Positions 20,518 to 30,542 of a DNA stretch of 64,000 nt are shown here, piece after piece (positions within the stretch are counted from its first letter, which is position 1; the number at the start of each line of letters is the position of its first letter). Source of the DNA: Tardiphaga sp. vice304 (lineage in GTDB: Bacteria; Pseudomonadota; Alphaproteobacteria; Rhizobiales; Xanthobacteraceae); contig NZ_CP041402.1 in NCBI RefSeq assembly GCF_007018905.1, positions 186,001 to 250,000 on the forward strand, written 5' to 3'. The position numbers and the translations under genes were made by a program. The notes beneath the pieces were generated by a model. That model was not told where the DNA came from, did no database searches, and saw only the letters and a program-made list of their open reading frames with translations.

Positions 20518-22037
20518 ACGCCCCCGTCTCCTTTTTGGTCGCGCTGGCCGACGAGACCGCCACCGCGCATCTGATGGCCGATCTCGCGCTGCTGATCGGC
20601 GCCGGCGACGTCATCACGCTGTCGGGCGATCTCGGCGCCGGCAAGACCGCGGCAGCGCGCGCGATGATCCGCTACCTCGCCGGCGACGACGAGCTGGAAG
20701 TGCCGAGCCCGACCTTCACGCTGGCGCAGAGCTACGAGCTGCCGTCGTTCCCGCTGGTGCATGCCGACCTCTATCGCATCAACGATCCCAGTGAGCTCGA
20801 GGAGATCGGCCTGTCGCCGCTGCCCGATGGTGTCGTCGTGCTGATCGAATGGCCGGAGCGCGCGAGCGCCCTGATGCCGGAAGACCGCATCGACATCGCG
20901 CTCAGCCACCGTCCGGCGCTGGGATCCTCCGCCCGCGCCGCCGAGATCACCGGCTATGGCACCGGTGCTGCCGTGGTGGCGCGGTTGCAGGGCTTACGCG
21001 AATTTCTCGATGGCGCCCGCCATCTCGACGATCGCCGCGTGCGGATGGCCGGCGACGCCTCGACGCGCTCTTATGCGCGGCTGATCCGCGACGACGGCGT
21101 CTTCATCCTGATGAACGCGCCGAAGCGGCCGGATGGCGCCGCGATCTATGCCGGAAAATCCTACAGCGCGGCGGTGCATCTGGCGGAGGACGTCCGCCCC
21201 TTCGTCGCGATCGCCAACGGCCTGCGCGCGCACGGCATTTCCGCGCCTGCGATCCACCATGCAGATCTCGATACGGGCTTCCTGATTACCGAGGATTTCG
21301 GCACCGCGGCCTTCATCGAGGGCACGCCGCCGGCGCCCATCCCGGAGCGCTACCAGGCCGCTACCGACATGCTGGCGGCACTGCACATGCAGCCACTGCC
21401 GGAGACGCTGCCGCTGCTGCCGCATCAGGACTACGCGATCCCGGTATTCGATACCGAGGCGCTGCTGATCGAGGTCGGGCTGATGCCGGAATGGTATCTG
21501 CCGGATCGCGACGCGGTGCCGACGCCGGCATTGCGCGACGAATTCTTCGCGATGTGGCGCGAACTGCTGGCGAAGCCCGCCGCGGCGCCGCGGACCTGGG
21601 TGCTGCGCGACTTCCATTCGCCGAACCTGATCTGGCTGGAGGACCGCGACGGCACTCGCCGGGTCGGGGTGATCGACTTCCAGGACACCGTGCTCGGTCC
21701 CGCCGCCTATGATCTCGTGTCGCTGCTGCAGGATGCCCGCATCGACGTGCCGGAGCCGCTCGAGCTCGCTATGCTGACGCGCTACATCAAGGCGCGGCTG
21801 GCAGCCGAGCCCGGCTTCGACCCCGCCGGCTTTGCCGAGCTCTATGCCATCATGTCGGCGCAGCGCAACACGCGGCTGCTCGGCACCTTCGCGCGGCTCA
21901 ACCGCCGCGACGGAAAGCCGCATTATCTGAAGCACCAGCCGCGGCTGTGGACCTACCTCAACCGCTCGCTGGCGCATCCGACGCTGGCGCCGTTTCGCGG
22001 CTGGTACGCGGCCCATGTGCCGCCGCCGCAGGGCTGA
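20514..22037 (+). CDS. tsaE: TsaE fused to AmgK-like aminoglycoside-type sugar kinase
   Basis: A 507-residue fusion. Residues 1-150 are TsaE, the ATPase of the t6A37 tRNA-modification complex, with Walker A GDLGAGKTAAARAM, PSPTFTLAQSYE and the HADLYRI motif. Residues about 160-500 are a phosphotransferase with the Brenner-type loop LRDFHSPNLIWL and metal-binding VIDFQDTVLGPAAYDLVSLL, very like AmgK, the anomeric MurNAc/GlcNAc kinase of peptidoglycan recycling. A MurU-like gene follows two genes later, supporting that role. No internal stop or ribosome site splits the two parts. Confidence 0.9.
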   Translation: MNAPVSFLVALADETATAHLMADLALLIGAGDVITLSGDLGAGKTAAARAMIRYLAGDDELEVPSPTFTLAQSYELPSFPLVHADLYRINDPSELEEIGLSPLPDGVVVLIEWPERASALMPEDRIDIALSHRPALGSSARAAEITGYGTGAAVVARLQGLREFLDGARHLDDRRVRMAGDASTRSYARLIRDDGVFILMNAPKRPDGAAIYAGKSYSAAVHLAEDVRPFVAIANGLRAHGISAPAIHHADLDTGFLITEDFGTAAFIEGTPPAPIPERYQAATDMLAALHMQPLPETLPLLPHQDYAIPVFDTEALLIEVGLMPEWYLPDRDAVPTPALRDEFFAMWRELLAKPAAAPRTWVLRDFHSPNLIWLEDRDGTRRVGVIDFQDTVLGPAAYDLVSLLQDARIDVPEPLELAMLTRYIKARLAAEPGFDPAGFAELYAIMSAQRNTRLLGTFARLNRRDGKPHYLKHQPRLWTYLNRSLAHPTLAPFRGWYAAHVPPPQG

Positions 22038-22131
22038 GCCCTTCCTTTTACCATTCGTTAGCCAAGGCGGCCGTAGTTTGACGGTACCAGCCTGCCAAGC
22101 GGGCGGCTTTGTATCGGGATGGTCAGCGGCA

Positions 22132-22452
22132 ATGGCGGTGGAACGGCGCAAAGGCGAACGGGTGGTGTTCGAGCGCGGCTTTCCCGCGCATATAATGGGC
22201 ATCGACGGCACCTGGCGCCGCGCCTGCATCATGGAAGACATCTCCGAAACCGGCGCCAAACTGACGGTGGCAAGCTCGGTCGAAGGCCTGCATCTGAAAG
22301 AATTTTTCCTGCTGCTGTCCTCGACTGGCTTGGCCTATCGGCGTTGCGAACTGGCCTGGGTCAATGGCGACCAGATCGGCGTCAATTTCCTGAAACCTTC
22401 CGAGAAAAAGAAGATGGCCGCGCGACGGCCGGAGAACCAGGACGCCGTCTGA
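22132..22452 (+). CDS. PilZ-domain protein
   Basis: A single-domain 106-residue cytosolic PilZ protein. The c-di-GMP-binding elements are visible: an Arg-rich start (AVERRKGERVVFERGF) standing for the RxxxR switch and MEDISETGAKL for the D/NxSxxG motif. Such proteins read out c-di-GMP for motility or polysaccharide control, but the partner cannot be told. The start at 22132 gives the family's usual N-terminus; the ribosome site is weak. Confidence 0.82.
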   Translation: MAVERRKGERVVFERGFPAHIMGIDGTWRRACIMEDISETGAKLTVASSVEGLHLKEFFLLLSSTGLAYRRCELAWVNGDQIGVNFLKPSEKKKMAARRPENQDAV

Positions 22453-22589
22453 AAGCGGCGGGAGGGAACAAGCGCGTCGCGCCTTTGTCATGCCAGAACC
22501 CTATGGCTGGATCGTTTAGGCCATCGTGCCCGCCCTGTGCTAGATTCGCTGATGTTTGAACCCGATTATCCCGCCGAGACCGTTTCATT

Positions 22590-23312
22590 ATGCCCGTGAC
22601 CCCCACCCAAGCGATGGTCCTTGCCGCCGGCCTCGGCCTGCGGATGCGACCGCTCACCGATCACATGCCCAAGCCGCTGGTGAAGGTCGCGGGATCAGCC
22701 CTGCTCGACCATGTGCTCGACAAGCTGGCCGACGCCGGCGTGACGAATGCGGTCGTCAACGTGCACTATCTCGGCGAGCAGATCATCGACCATGTCGCGG
22801 CACGCTCACAGCCGAAGGTGACGATTTCCGACGAGCGCGACCAGGTGCTCGGCACCGGCGGGGCTGTCGTCAAGGCGCTGCCTCTGCTGGGCCAGGCGCC
22901 GTTCTATCACCTCAACGCCGATACGATGTGGATCGACGGCGTGCGGCCGAACCTTTCGCGCCTCGCCGAGGCGTTCGATCCCGAAACCATGGACGCATTG
23001 CTGCTGATGGCGCCGACCGCCGACAGCATCGGCTATGGCGGCACCGGCGACTACGCGATGCTGCCGAACGGCGCGCTGCGCCGCCGCAAGGAAGCCCAGG
23101 TGGTGCCGTTCGTCTATGCCGGCGTCGCGATCCTGTCGCCGGCACTGTTCGTGGACGCGCCCGCCGGGGAATTCTCGCTGACCAAACTGTTCGACCGCGC
23201 CAACGAGCAGGAACGCCTGTTCGGCCTGCGCATGGACGGTTTGTGGATGCACGTCGGCACGCCGGATGCGGTACAGGCCGCTGAAGAAGCGTTTTTGGCC
23301 AGCGTGGCGTGA
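22590..23312 (+). CDS. murU: MurU-like nucleotidyltransferase
   Basis: A 240-residue nucleotidyltransferase with the signature VLAAGLGLRMRPLTDHMPKPLVKVAG, the GTGGA substrate loop (QVLGTGGAVVKAL) and the metal-binding Asp of NADTMW. Homologues convert N-acetylmuramate-1-phosphate to UDP-MurNAc in the recycling shunt with AmgK. The AmgK-like domain encoded just upstream supports this; a mannose-1-phosphate guanylyltransferase is the alternative. Confidence 0.82.
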   Translation: MPVTPTQAMVLAAGLGLRMRPLTDHMPKPLVKVAGSALLDHVLDKLADAGVTNAVVNVHYLGEQIIDHVAARSQPKVTISDERDQVLGTGGAVVKALPLLGQAPFYHLNADTMWIDGVRPNLSRLAEAFDPETMDALLLMAPTADSIGYGGTGDYAMLPNGALRRRKEAQVVPFVYAGVAILSPALFVDAPAGEFSLTKLFDRANEQERLFGLRMDGLWMHVGTPDAVQAAEEAFLASVA

Positions 23313-23352
23313 AGAGCTAACCCGAACTCGACTCGATCGACGACGCGCTGAC

Positions 23353-23375
23353 ACCTCTCCCCACCGGGGAGAGGT
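23353..23375. repeat. single-hairpin member of the CCTCTCCCC repeat family
   Basis: ACCTCTCCCC-ACC-GGGGAGAGGT between murU and addB. It lacks the GGTGAGGGG arm and the second unit, so it looks like a reduced or solo copy. It may terminate transcription downstream of murU. Confidence 0.65.
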
Positions 23376-23437
23376 AAGAACTCCCGTCACCCTGCTACCC
23401 GTGTCATGATACAGCCTGACCGCGAATCAGGGGTTTC

Positions 23438-26400
23438 ATGCGCGTATTCACCATTCCCGCCTCAAGCCCGTTCCTGCGCACGCTGATCACCGCGCTGGTC
23501 GATGGCCGGCTGGTCGATGGCTTTGCCCCGCGCGCGCAGCCGGAACTGCTGGCTGGTGCCACGCTGTATCTACCCACGCGCCGCGCCGGGCGCATGGCGC
23601 GCGAGATCTTTCTCGACGTGCTCGACACCGACGCCGTGGTGCTGCCGCGCATCGTCACCTTCAACGACATCGACGAAGACGAGATCGAATTCGCGCAGGA
23701 AGCGCCGCAGACCCGGTTCGCCGAACTCGACGCGCTGCCCGCGCTCGACGGCCTGCCGCGCCGCCTGCTGCTGGCGCAGCTAATCGCGGCCTGGGCGAAG
23801 CGCATCACGCCCGACAATCCCGCACAGGCGCCGCTGGTGGTCGGCGGCCCGGCCTCGACGCTGAAGCTCGCCGATGATCTCGCGCGGCTGATGGACGACA
23901 TGGTGACGCGCAAGGTCGACTGGGCGGCGCTCGACGGCCTCGTGCCCGACGCGCTCGACCGCTACTGGCAGCTGACGCTGCAGTTCCTCAACATCGCCCG
24001 CGAAGTCTGGCCGGACATCCTGAAGGCCGACGGCAAGATCGAGCCCGCAGCGCGGCGCGACATCCTGATCGAAGCGGAAGCCGCGCGGTTGACGGCGCAT
24101 CATCAGGGGCCGGTGATCGCCGCCGGCTCGACCGGCTCGATGCCGGCGACCGCCAAGTTTCTGCGCGCCATCGCCGACCTGCCGAACGGCGCCGTGGTGC
24201 TACCGGGGCTGGACACCGATCTAGATGATGCCGCGTGGCAGTTGATCGGCGGCTCCGACGACGCGCCGCCCTCGTCGAATCATCCGCAATTCGCGATGCA
24301 CGGCCTGCTCGTCCGCTTCGGTATCAAGCGGAGCGACGTCGAAATTCTCGGCGCTGCATCCGGCCGAGAGTTGCTGGCCTCCGAACTGATGCGGCCATCC
24401 AATGCGACCGCACAATGGCACAAGCGGCTCGCCGAACCGGCCGTCGCGCAGGCGATCGACAGCGGCATGACGAGGCTCGCGGTGATCGCCGCCGCCAACC
24501 CCGAAATGGAAGCACTGGCGATCGCGGTGGCGATGCGCGAGGCGCGCGAACTCGACCTTTCCGCCGCGCTGGTGACGCCCGATCGCGCGCTGGCGCGCCG
24601 CGTGATGGCCGCACTCGGGCGCTGGAATCTGGAGTTCGACGATTCCGGCGGCGACGCCCTGATGGATACGCCGCATGGCATTTTCGCGCGCCTCGCCGCG
24701 GAAGCCGCCGCCGAAGGGCTGCAGCCCGCGACCCTGCTGGCGCTGCTGAAGCATCCGCTGCTGCGGCTCGGCCGGGCCGCCGATGGCTGGCGCCACGAGA
24801 TCCAGACGCTGGAAATGGCGCTGCTGCGCGGCACCCGCCCGGAAGCGCAGAGCGCAGGCCTGGCGCAGGATTTTGCGCGCTATCGTCATGAACTCGCCGA
24901 GTTGAAAGGCGGTCGTCCCTCCGCGCTGCACCCGTCCGAGCCGCGCGCCAGACTCAATGACCAGCGACTCGACGACGCGCAGCAGTTGATCGCGCAGTTG
25001 CGGGCCGCGCTGGCGCCGCTGGAAAACCTCGACCGCTTCAAGCCGCACGACTTTGCCGAGCTTGCCGCTCGGCATCAGGCCGTGATCGCGACGCTGTCGC
25101 GCATCGACGCCGAACTCGCCGTCGCGTTCGACGGCCATCAGGGCATCGCCCTGACCCGCGCCTTCGACGAACTGCTCGGCGATCGCGCCGACGACAAGAT
25201 CACGCAGAGCGGCCTGATGGTGCCGCTCAACGACTACGCCGAAGTGTTCCACACCGCGTTCGGCGACAAGACCGTGCGGCGGCCGGAAGTCGCCCACGCA
25301 AGACTGCGGATCTACGGCCCGCTCGAAGCGCGGCTGACGCAGAACGACCGCATCATTATCGGCGGGCTCGTCGAAGGCATCTGGCCGCCGGCGCCGCGGA
25401 TCGACCCGTGGCTGAGCCGGCCGATGCGTCACGAACTCAAGCTCGATCTGCCGGAGCGCCGCATCGGCCTGTCCGCGCATGACTTCGCGCAATTGCTCGG
25501 CGCAAACGACGTGATCCTCAGCCATGCCGCCAAGGTCGGCGGCGCGCCGGCGGTGGCGTCGCGCTTCCTGCACCGGCTGGAAGCCGTCGCCGGCCAGCAC
25601 CGCTGGGACGCCGCGGTGAAAGCCGGTGAGAAATATATCGACCACGCCAATGAGCTCGACCGCCCGGCGACCGTCACGCCGATTGCGCAGCCTTCGCCAA
25701 GGCCGCCGCGCGCGGCACGGCCGCTGAAGCTGTCGGTCACAGCGATCGAGGACTGGCTGCGCGATCCCTATACGATCTACGCGAAATACATCTTGCGGCT
25801 GGCGCCGCTCGACCCCGTCGACATGCCCCTGTCGGCCGCCGACAGGGGATCGGCGATCCACAATGCGCTCGGCGATTTCACGGAAAGATTCAGTGCCGCT
25901 TTGCCCGAGCATCCCGCGCGCGAATTGCGCGAGATCGGCCGCAAGCACTTTTTGCCGCTGATGACGCGGCCGGAGGCGCAGGCGCTCTGGTGGCCGCGTT
26001 TCCTGCGCATTGCCGACTGGTTCGCCAACTGGGAAATCGAGCGGCGCGGCGACGTCTCCGGCATCATCGCCGAGCAGCAAGGCAAGATCCAGATCCCGCT
26101 CGACAGCGGCCGGATCTTCGAACTCTCGGCGCGCGCCGACCGCATCGAGCGTCGCGCCGACCGCACCTTTGCGATCCTCGACTACAAGACCGGCCAGCCG
26201 CCGACCGGCAAGCAGGTCCGCATGGGCCTGTCGCCGCAGCTGACGCTGGAAGCCGCGATCCTGCGCGAGGGCGGCTTCGATACCATTCCGGCCGGATCCT
26301 CGGTGAGCGAACTCACTTACGTGCGGCTCAGCGGCAACAATCCGCCCGGCGAAGAGAAGATTCTTGAGTTGAAGATCGAGCGCAAGGACGAGGCGCAATT

Positions 26401-26584
26401 TCCCGACGACGCCGCAATCGAGGCGCGGCAGAAGCTGGAAACGCTGATCCTGAAATTCGAGGACGAGACCACGCCATACAATTCGCTAAGTCTCTCGATG
26501 TGGTCGAACCGCTACGGCAGCTATGACGATCTGGCGCGGATCAAGGAATGGTCGGCCGCCGGCGATGCGGGAGCGGAATCATGA
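23438..26584 (+). CDS. addB: double-strand break repair nuclease subunit AddB
   Basis: The 1048-residue partner of AddA in the helicase-nuclease that resects double-strand breaks for RecA. It is of the alphaproteobacterial type: the N-terminus (LYLPTRRAGRMAREIF) lacks a Walker A lysine loop, while the C-terminal PD-(D/E)xK nuclease motif AILDYKTGQPP is intact. The whole protein contains no cysteine, so the 4Fe-4S staple known from Bacillus AddB cannot exist here. Its stop overlaps the addA start. Confidence 0.95.
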   Translation: MRVFTIPASSPFLRTLITALVDGRLVDGFAPRAQPELLAGATLYLPTRRAGRMAREIFLDVLDTDAVVLPRIVTFNDIDEDEIEFAQEAPQTRFAELDALPALDGLPRRLLLAQLIAAWAKRITPDNPAQAPLVVGGPASTLKLADDLARLMDDMVTRKVDWAALDGLVPDALDRYWQLTLQFLNIAREVWPDILKADGKIEPAARRDILIEAEAARLTAHHQGPVIAAGSTGSMPATAKFLRAIADLPNGAVVLPGLDTDLDDAAWQLIGGSDDAPPSSNHPQFAMHGLLVRFGIKRSDVEILGAASGRELLASELMRPSNATAQWHKRLAEPAVAQAIDSGMTRLAVIAAANPEMEALAIAVAMREARELDLSAALVTPDRALARRVMAALGRWNLEFDDSGGDALMDTPHGIFARLAAEAAAEGLQPATLLALLKHPLLRLGRAADGWRHEIQTLEMALLRGTRPEAQSAGLAQDFARYRHELAELKGGRPSALHPSEPRARLNDQRLDDAQQLIAQLRAALAPLENLDRFKPHDFAELAARHQAVIATLSRIDAELAVAFDGHQGIALTRAFDELLGDRADDKITQSGLMVPLNDYAEVFHTAFGDKTVRRPEVAHARLRIYGPLEARLTQNDRIIIGGLVEGIWPPAPRIDPWLSRPMRHELKLDLPERRIGLSAHDFAQLLGANDVILSHAAKVGGAPAVASRFLHRLEAVAGQHRWDAAVKAGEKYIDHANELDRPATVTPIAQPSPRPPRAARPLKLSVTAIEDWLRDPYTIYAKYILRLAPLDPVDMPLSAADRGSAIHNALGDFTERFSAALPEHPARELREIGRKHFLPLMTRPEAQALWWPRFLRIADWFANWEIERRGDVSGIIAEQQGKIQIPLDSGRIFELSARADRIERRADRTFAILDYKTGQPPTGKQVRMGLSPQLTLEAAILREGGFDTIPAGSSVSELTYVRLSGNNPPGEEKILELKIERKDEAQFPDDAAIEARQKLETLILKFEDETTPYNSLSLSMWSNRYGSYDDLARIKEWSAAGDAGAES

Positions 26585-29500
26585 GCGGCCCACGCCTCAT
26601 TCCCGACGAAGCGCGACTGAAGCAGACCCGCGCGTCCGATCCCACCGCTTCGGTGTTCGTTTCGGCGAATGCCGGCTCCGGCAAGACCTATGTGCTGGTC
26701 AACCGCGTGATCCGGCTGCTGCTCGCCAACGTGCCGCCGGAAAAGATACTCTGCGTCACCTTCACCAAGGCCGCAGCCGCCAACATGGCCGAGCGCGTGT
26801 TCACCACGCTCGGCCACTGGGTGACGCTGAAAGACGACGAACTCGACACCGCGATCCGCAACGCCGGCATCCCGAACCCGAATGAAAAATTGCGGATGCG
26901 GGCGCGCGAATTGTTTGCCTGCGCGCTGGAGACGCCGGGCGGACTGAAGGTGCAGACCATCCATGCGCTGTGCACGCGGCTGCTGCAGCAGTTTCCGTTT
27001 GAGGCCAATGTGCCGGCACGGTTCAGCGTGCTCGACGACCGCGACCAGAACGAAATGATGGAAAGGGGCTCGCTGGCGGTACTGCTGAAGGCCGCCGCCG
27101 ATCCCGACAGTGCGGAGGGCCGCGCTCTCGCGCTGGCCATGACGTCCGCCGCCGACGTCACCTTCCGCGACGTGGTGCGCGAGGCGTCCTTGAACCGCGA
27201 CCAGTTTTTGGCCTGGACGGGACGCGCCGGCAGCACGGAGGCCGCGATGGCGCAGCTCTCCGCCGCGCTCGGCGTCACGCCGAATGACACGTCCGCGGCG
27301 ATCGAGCTCGAAATGGTCGACGGCCCGCATCTGCCGCAGCGGCGCTGGAAGGAAGCGGCGGAGGTTTTCGCCACCGGTACCAAGACCGACAATGACCAGG
27401 CCGACCGGCTGCGCGAGGCGCTGGACCTCAACGGCAGCACGCAGGTCGACAAGTACCTGCAGGTGTTCTTCACCGGCACGATGGAGCCGCGCAAGGCGCT
27501 GGCGACCAAGAAGATCGTCGAAGCCCATCCCGGCCTCACATATTCCTTGAAGAGCGAATGCGAGCGCTTGAGCGCGCTGCTGGCGCGCCGCCGCGCCGTG
27601 CTGATGCGCGACCGTACGCGAGCGCTGCTGGTGATCGCCGGTGGCGTCGCCGCCAGCTACGCGCGCGAAAAACAGGAGCGCGGCCTGCTCGATTACGACG
27701 ACCTGATCGACAAGACGCTGTCCATGCTCGACAACGTCTCGTCCGCCTGGGTGCATTACAAGCTCGACCGCGGCGTCGACCATGTGCTGATCGACGAGGC
27801 GCAGGACACCAGCCCGCGGCAGTGGGACATCGTCACCCATCTGATCTCGGAATTCACCTCCGGCGAAGGCGCGCGCGACGGCACCAAGCGCACCATCTTC
27901 GCGGTCGGCGACGAGAAGCAGTCGATCTTCTCGTTCCAGGGCGCCGCCCCCCGCGAATTCGACGAGCGCCGCCGCGCGCTGGAGAGCCGCTTCAAGGGCG
28001 CCGGCCACACTTTCGATCCCGTCGCCTTCACCTATTCGTTCCGCTCCGGGGCGGCGATCCTGCAATCGGTCGACCACGTCTTTCGCGACGAAACGATCTA
28101 TCGCAGCATCCACAATGTCGGCGCCTATCCAGTGCACCAATCCTTGGACGATGCCGGCCCGAGCCTGATCGACCTGTGGGAATTGCAGGAGCCGGAAAAG
28201 CGCGACGCGATCGAGGGCTGGCAGGCGCCGTTCGACAACGTCGCCGAGACCAGCCCCGAAGTTCAGCTCGCGCGACGCGTACAGGCCGAGATCAAAACAC
28301 TGATCGCCGACGGTACGCCGACCGGCCCGAAGGGCCGGCGTCGCGCGTTGCGCTATGGCGACGTGCTGGTGCTGGTGCGGCGCCGCGGCAAGGCGTTCAA
28401 CGCCATCATCCAGGCGCTGAAACACGCCGGCATTCCGGTCGCCGGCGCGGACCGGCTGAAGCTCACCGAGCACATCGCGATCATCGACCTGATGCATCTC
28501 GCCGACGCGCTGCTGCTGCCGCAGGACGATCTGGCGCTCGCGGTAGCGCTGAAGAGCCCGCTGTTCGGGCTCGACGATGACGATCTGTTCAAGCTGGCTT
28601 ACCAGCGCCAGAGCACGCTTCGCGCCGCGCTGGATAAACAGGCCGAGGGCGATGCGAAACTCACCGGCGCGCTGACGCGGCTGCAGGAATGCGAGCGCCG
28701 CGTCTTTGCCGAGACGCCGTTCGCCTTCTACGCCTGGCTGCTTGGCGGCGATGGCGGCCGCGCGCACATGCTGCGCCGGCTCGGCCATGAGGCCAATGAC
28801 GCGCTCGACGAATTCCTCGAACTGGCGCTGGGCTTTGAGCAGAAGGCGCCGGCGTCCTTGCAGGGCTTCATCGCCTGGCTGCGCGCCGCCGATACCGAGG
28901 TGAAGCGCGACATGGAGATCACGCGCGACGAAGTCCGCGTGATGACCGTGCACGGCGCCAAGGGACTGGAAGCGCCGGTCGTGTTCCTGGTCGATACGAC
29001 ATCGTCGCCCTCCGACACCCAGCGGCTCAATCTGATCCATTTGCCACAGGGCAACGCGGCGCCGCAGGGGCCGGGCGTGGTGGTATGGGCCGGTCGCAAG
29101 GGCGACGATCCGCCCGTTGTCGCCGAGGCGCGCGCCAAAATGGTCGGCGAGACCGAGGATGAATATCGCCGCCTGCTCTATGTCGCGATGACCCGCGCCG
29201 CCGACCGGCTGATCGTCGGCGGCTGCATGCCCGGCAATCGCAACGAGGTCCGGCCGCTCAGTTGGTACGACCTGATCCTCAAGGGGCTGGAGAATTCCGG
29301 CCTGCAGATGCAGAACGTGCCGCCGCCGGACGGCGTGGTGAAGCGCTATACGAGGCTTGAGGACGGCGTGCCGGAAGCGGCTGTGGCCTCAACGCCCGAA
29401 GCGGTCGCGCCGGTCGCGTTGCCGCCTTGGCTACGGCTGTCGGTGCCCGCGTCACCGCGCCGGCAAAACTTTCTGCGGCCATCCGATCCCGCCGACGACG

Positions 29501-30063
29501 ACCATGGCATGCGCCCCGGCGAATCGGACGCCGACCGCGCCCGTGCGCGGCAGCGCGGCACGCTGGTGCACCGGCTGCTGCAATCGCTGCCCGATCTCGT
29601 AGCCGAACGCCGGCTGGAGGCGGCGGCGCGCTATCTGGCCCGCAACGCCGGCACCTGGAGCGATGCCGACCGCGACGCGCTGGCCGCGCGGGTGCTGGGG
29701 CTGATCGGCGATCCCCGCTTTGCCGACCTCTTTGCGCCCGGCAGCCGCGCCGAGGTCTCGATCGTCGGCCGGCTGACGCGCCACGGCGAGCCGGTCACCG
29801 TGTCCGGCCAGATCGACCGGCTGGTGGTGACGCCCAAAGAGGTCTGGATCGTCGACTACAAGACCAACCACGCCCCGCCGCGGCGGGCGGACGAGGCGCC
29901 GGACGCCTATGTCCGGCAGCTCGGGCTATATCGCGCGGTGCTGGCGAAATTATACAAGGCAAAGCCCGTCCGCGCCGCGCTGCTCTGGACCGAAACCCCT
30001 GAAATCATGGAACTTTCCGCACCTGCGCTGGACGCAGCGCTGGCCGGCATCATCTCGCAGTGA
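26581..30063 (+). CDS. addA: double-strand break repair helicase AddA
   Basis: A 1160-residue UvrD-like helicase with a C-terminal nuclease domain. Walker A is SANAGSGKTYVLVNR, motif II is VLIDEAQDTSPRQWD, motif V/VI regions are VMTVHGAKGLEAPVVF and LYVAMTRAADRL, and the nuclease site is WIVDYKTNH. The ATG at 26581 overlaps the addB stop (ATGA), indicating coupling of the two subunits; 11 upstream in-frame codons lie inside addB and are excluded. Confidence 0.97.
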   Translation: MSGPRLIPDEARLKQTRASDPTASVFVSANAGSGKTYVLVNRVIRLLLANVPPEKILCVTFTKAAAANMAERVFTTLGHWVTLKDDELDTAIRNAGIPNPNEKLRMRARELFACALETPGGLKVQTIHALCTRLLQQFPFEANVPARFSVLDDRDQNEMMERGSLAVLLKAAADPDSAEGRALALAMTSAADVTFRDVVREASLNRDQFLAWTGRAGSTEAAMAQLSAALGVTPNDTSAAIELEMVDGPHLPQRRWKEAAEVFATGTKTDNDQADRLREALDLNGSTQVDKYLQVFFTGTMEPRKALATKKIVEAHPGLTYSLKSECERLSALLARRRAVLMRDRTRALLVIAGGVAASYAREKQERGLLDYDDLIDKTLSMLDNVSSAWVHYKLDRGVDHVLIDEAQDTSPRQWDIVTHLISEFTSGEGARDGTKRTIFAVGDEKQSIFSFQGAAPREFDERRRALESRFKGAGHTFDPVAFTYSFRSGAAILQSVDHVFRDETIYRSIHNVGAYPVHQSLDDAGPSLIDLWELQEPEKRDAIEGWQAPFDNVAETSPEVQLARRVQAEIKTLIADGTPTGPKGRRRALRYGDVLVLVRRRGKAFNAIIQALKHAGIPVAGADRLKLTEHIAIIDLMHLADALLLPQDDLALAVALKSPLFGLDDDDLFKLAYQRQSTLRAALDKQAEGDAKLTGALTRLQECERRVFAETPFAFYAWLLGGDGGRAHMLRRLGHEANDALDEFLELALGFEQKAPASLQGFIAWLRAADTEVKRDMEITRDEVRVMTVHGAKGLEAPVVFLVDTTSSPSDTQRLNLIHLPQGNAAPQGPGVVVWAGRKGDDPPVVAEARAKMVGETEDEYRRLLYVAMTRAADRLIVGGCMPGNRNEVRPLSWYDLILKGLENSGLQMQNVPPPDGVVKRYTRLEDGVPEAAVASTPEAVAPVALPPWLRLSVPASPRRQNFLRPSDPADDDHGMRPGESDADRARARQRGTLVHRLLQSLPDLVAERRLEAAARYLARNAGTWSDADRDALAARVLGLIGDPRFADLFAPGSRAEVSIVGRLTRHGEPVTVSGQIDRLVVTPKEVWIVDYKTNHAPPRRADEAPDAYVRQLGLYRAVLAKLYKAKPVRAALLWTETPEIMELSAPALDAALAGIISQ

Positions 30064-30159
30064 GCGCGCCTTGACCCGGCCGGGGTGCGTTCATAGGTTG
30101 GATGGCATCGTCCCAGCGCGATTCTTTCGGCGCTTTCTCCAGACATCACGAGGACCATC

Positions 30160-30480
30160 ATGGCCGTTGGCAAGGTTTCAGACGCCGATTTCGAAGCGGA
30201 AGTGCTCAAGGCGACCGGCCCGGTGGTCGTCGATTTCTGGGCCGAATGGTGCGGCCCCTGCCGCATGATCGCGCCGGCGCTGGACGAGATTTCCACCGCT
30301 TTGGGCGACAAGGTCACCATCCTGAAGCTGAATGTCGACGAGAACCCGAAGACCGCCTCGAAGTATGGCGTGATGTCGATCCCGACGCTGATGATCTTCA
30401 AGGACGGCGAGATGGCCTCGCGCCAGGTCGGCGCCGCGCCGAAGCAGAAGCTGCAACAGTGGATCACCGCCGCAACCTGA
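30160..30480 (+). CDS. trxA: thioredoxin TrxA
   Basis: Standard 106-residue cytosolic disulfide reductase with the redox site [10 protein letters not shown] and cis-Pro in [16 protein letters not shown] lies 6 bases before the ATG. It follows addA by about 100 bases and ends in a strong terminator. Confidence 0.97.
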   Translation: MAVGKVSDADFEAEVLKATGPVVVDFWAEWCGPCRMIAPALDEISTALGDKVTILKLNVDENPKTASKYGVMSIPTLMIFKDGEMASRQVGAAPKQKLQQWITAAT

Positions 30481-30504
30481 TGCGTTCGGTTGGATCGTGA
30501 TTTT

Positions 30505-30540
30505 AACGGCCGGTGACCATGTCACCGGCCGTTTTGTTTG
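30505..30540 (+). terminator. Rho-independent terminator of trxA
   Basis: Perfect 13-bp stem AACGGCCGGTGAC / GTCACCGGCCGTT with a 3-base CAT loop (30505-30533), followed by TTGTTTG. It begins 25 bases after the trxA stop. Confidence 0.92.
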
Positions 30541-30542
30541 TT

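Noticed and set aside
24221..29040. Very long minus-strand open frames opposite addB and addA (725 and 839 codons)
   Set aside because: High GC leaves antisense frames open; the AddA/AddB motifs on the plus strand explain the DNA and the antisense products are Arg/His/Gln-rich with no recognisable fold.
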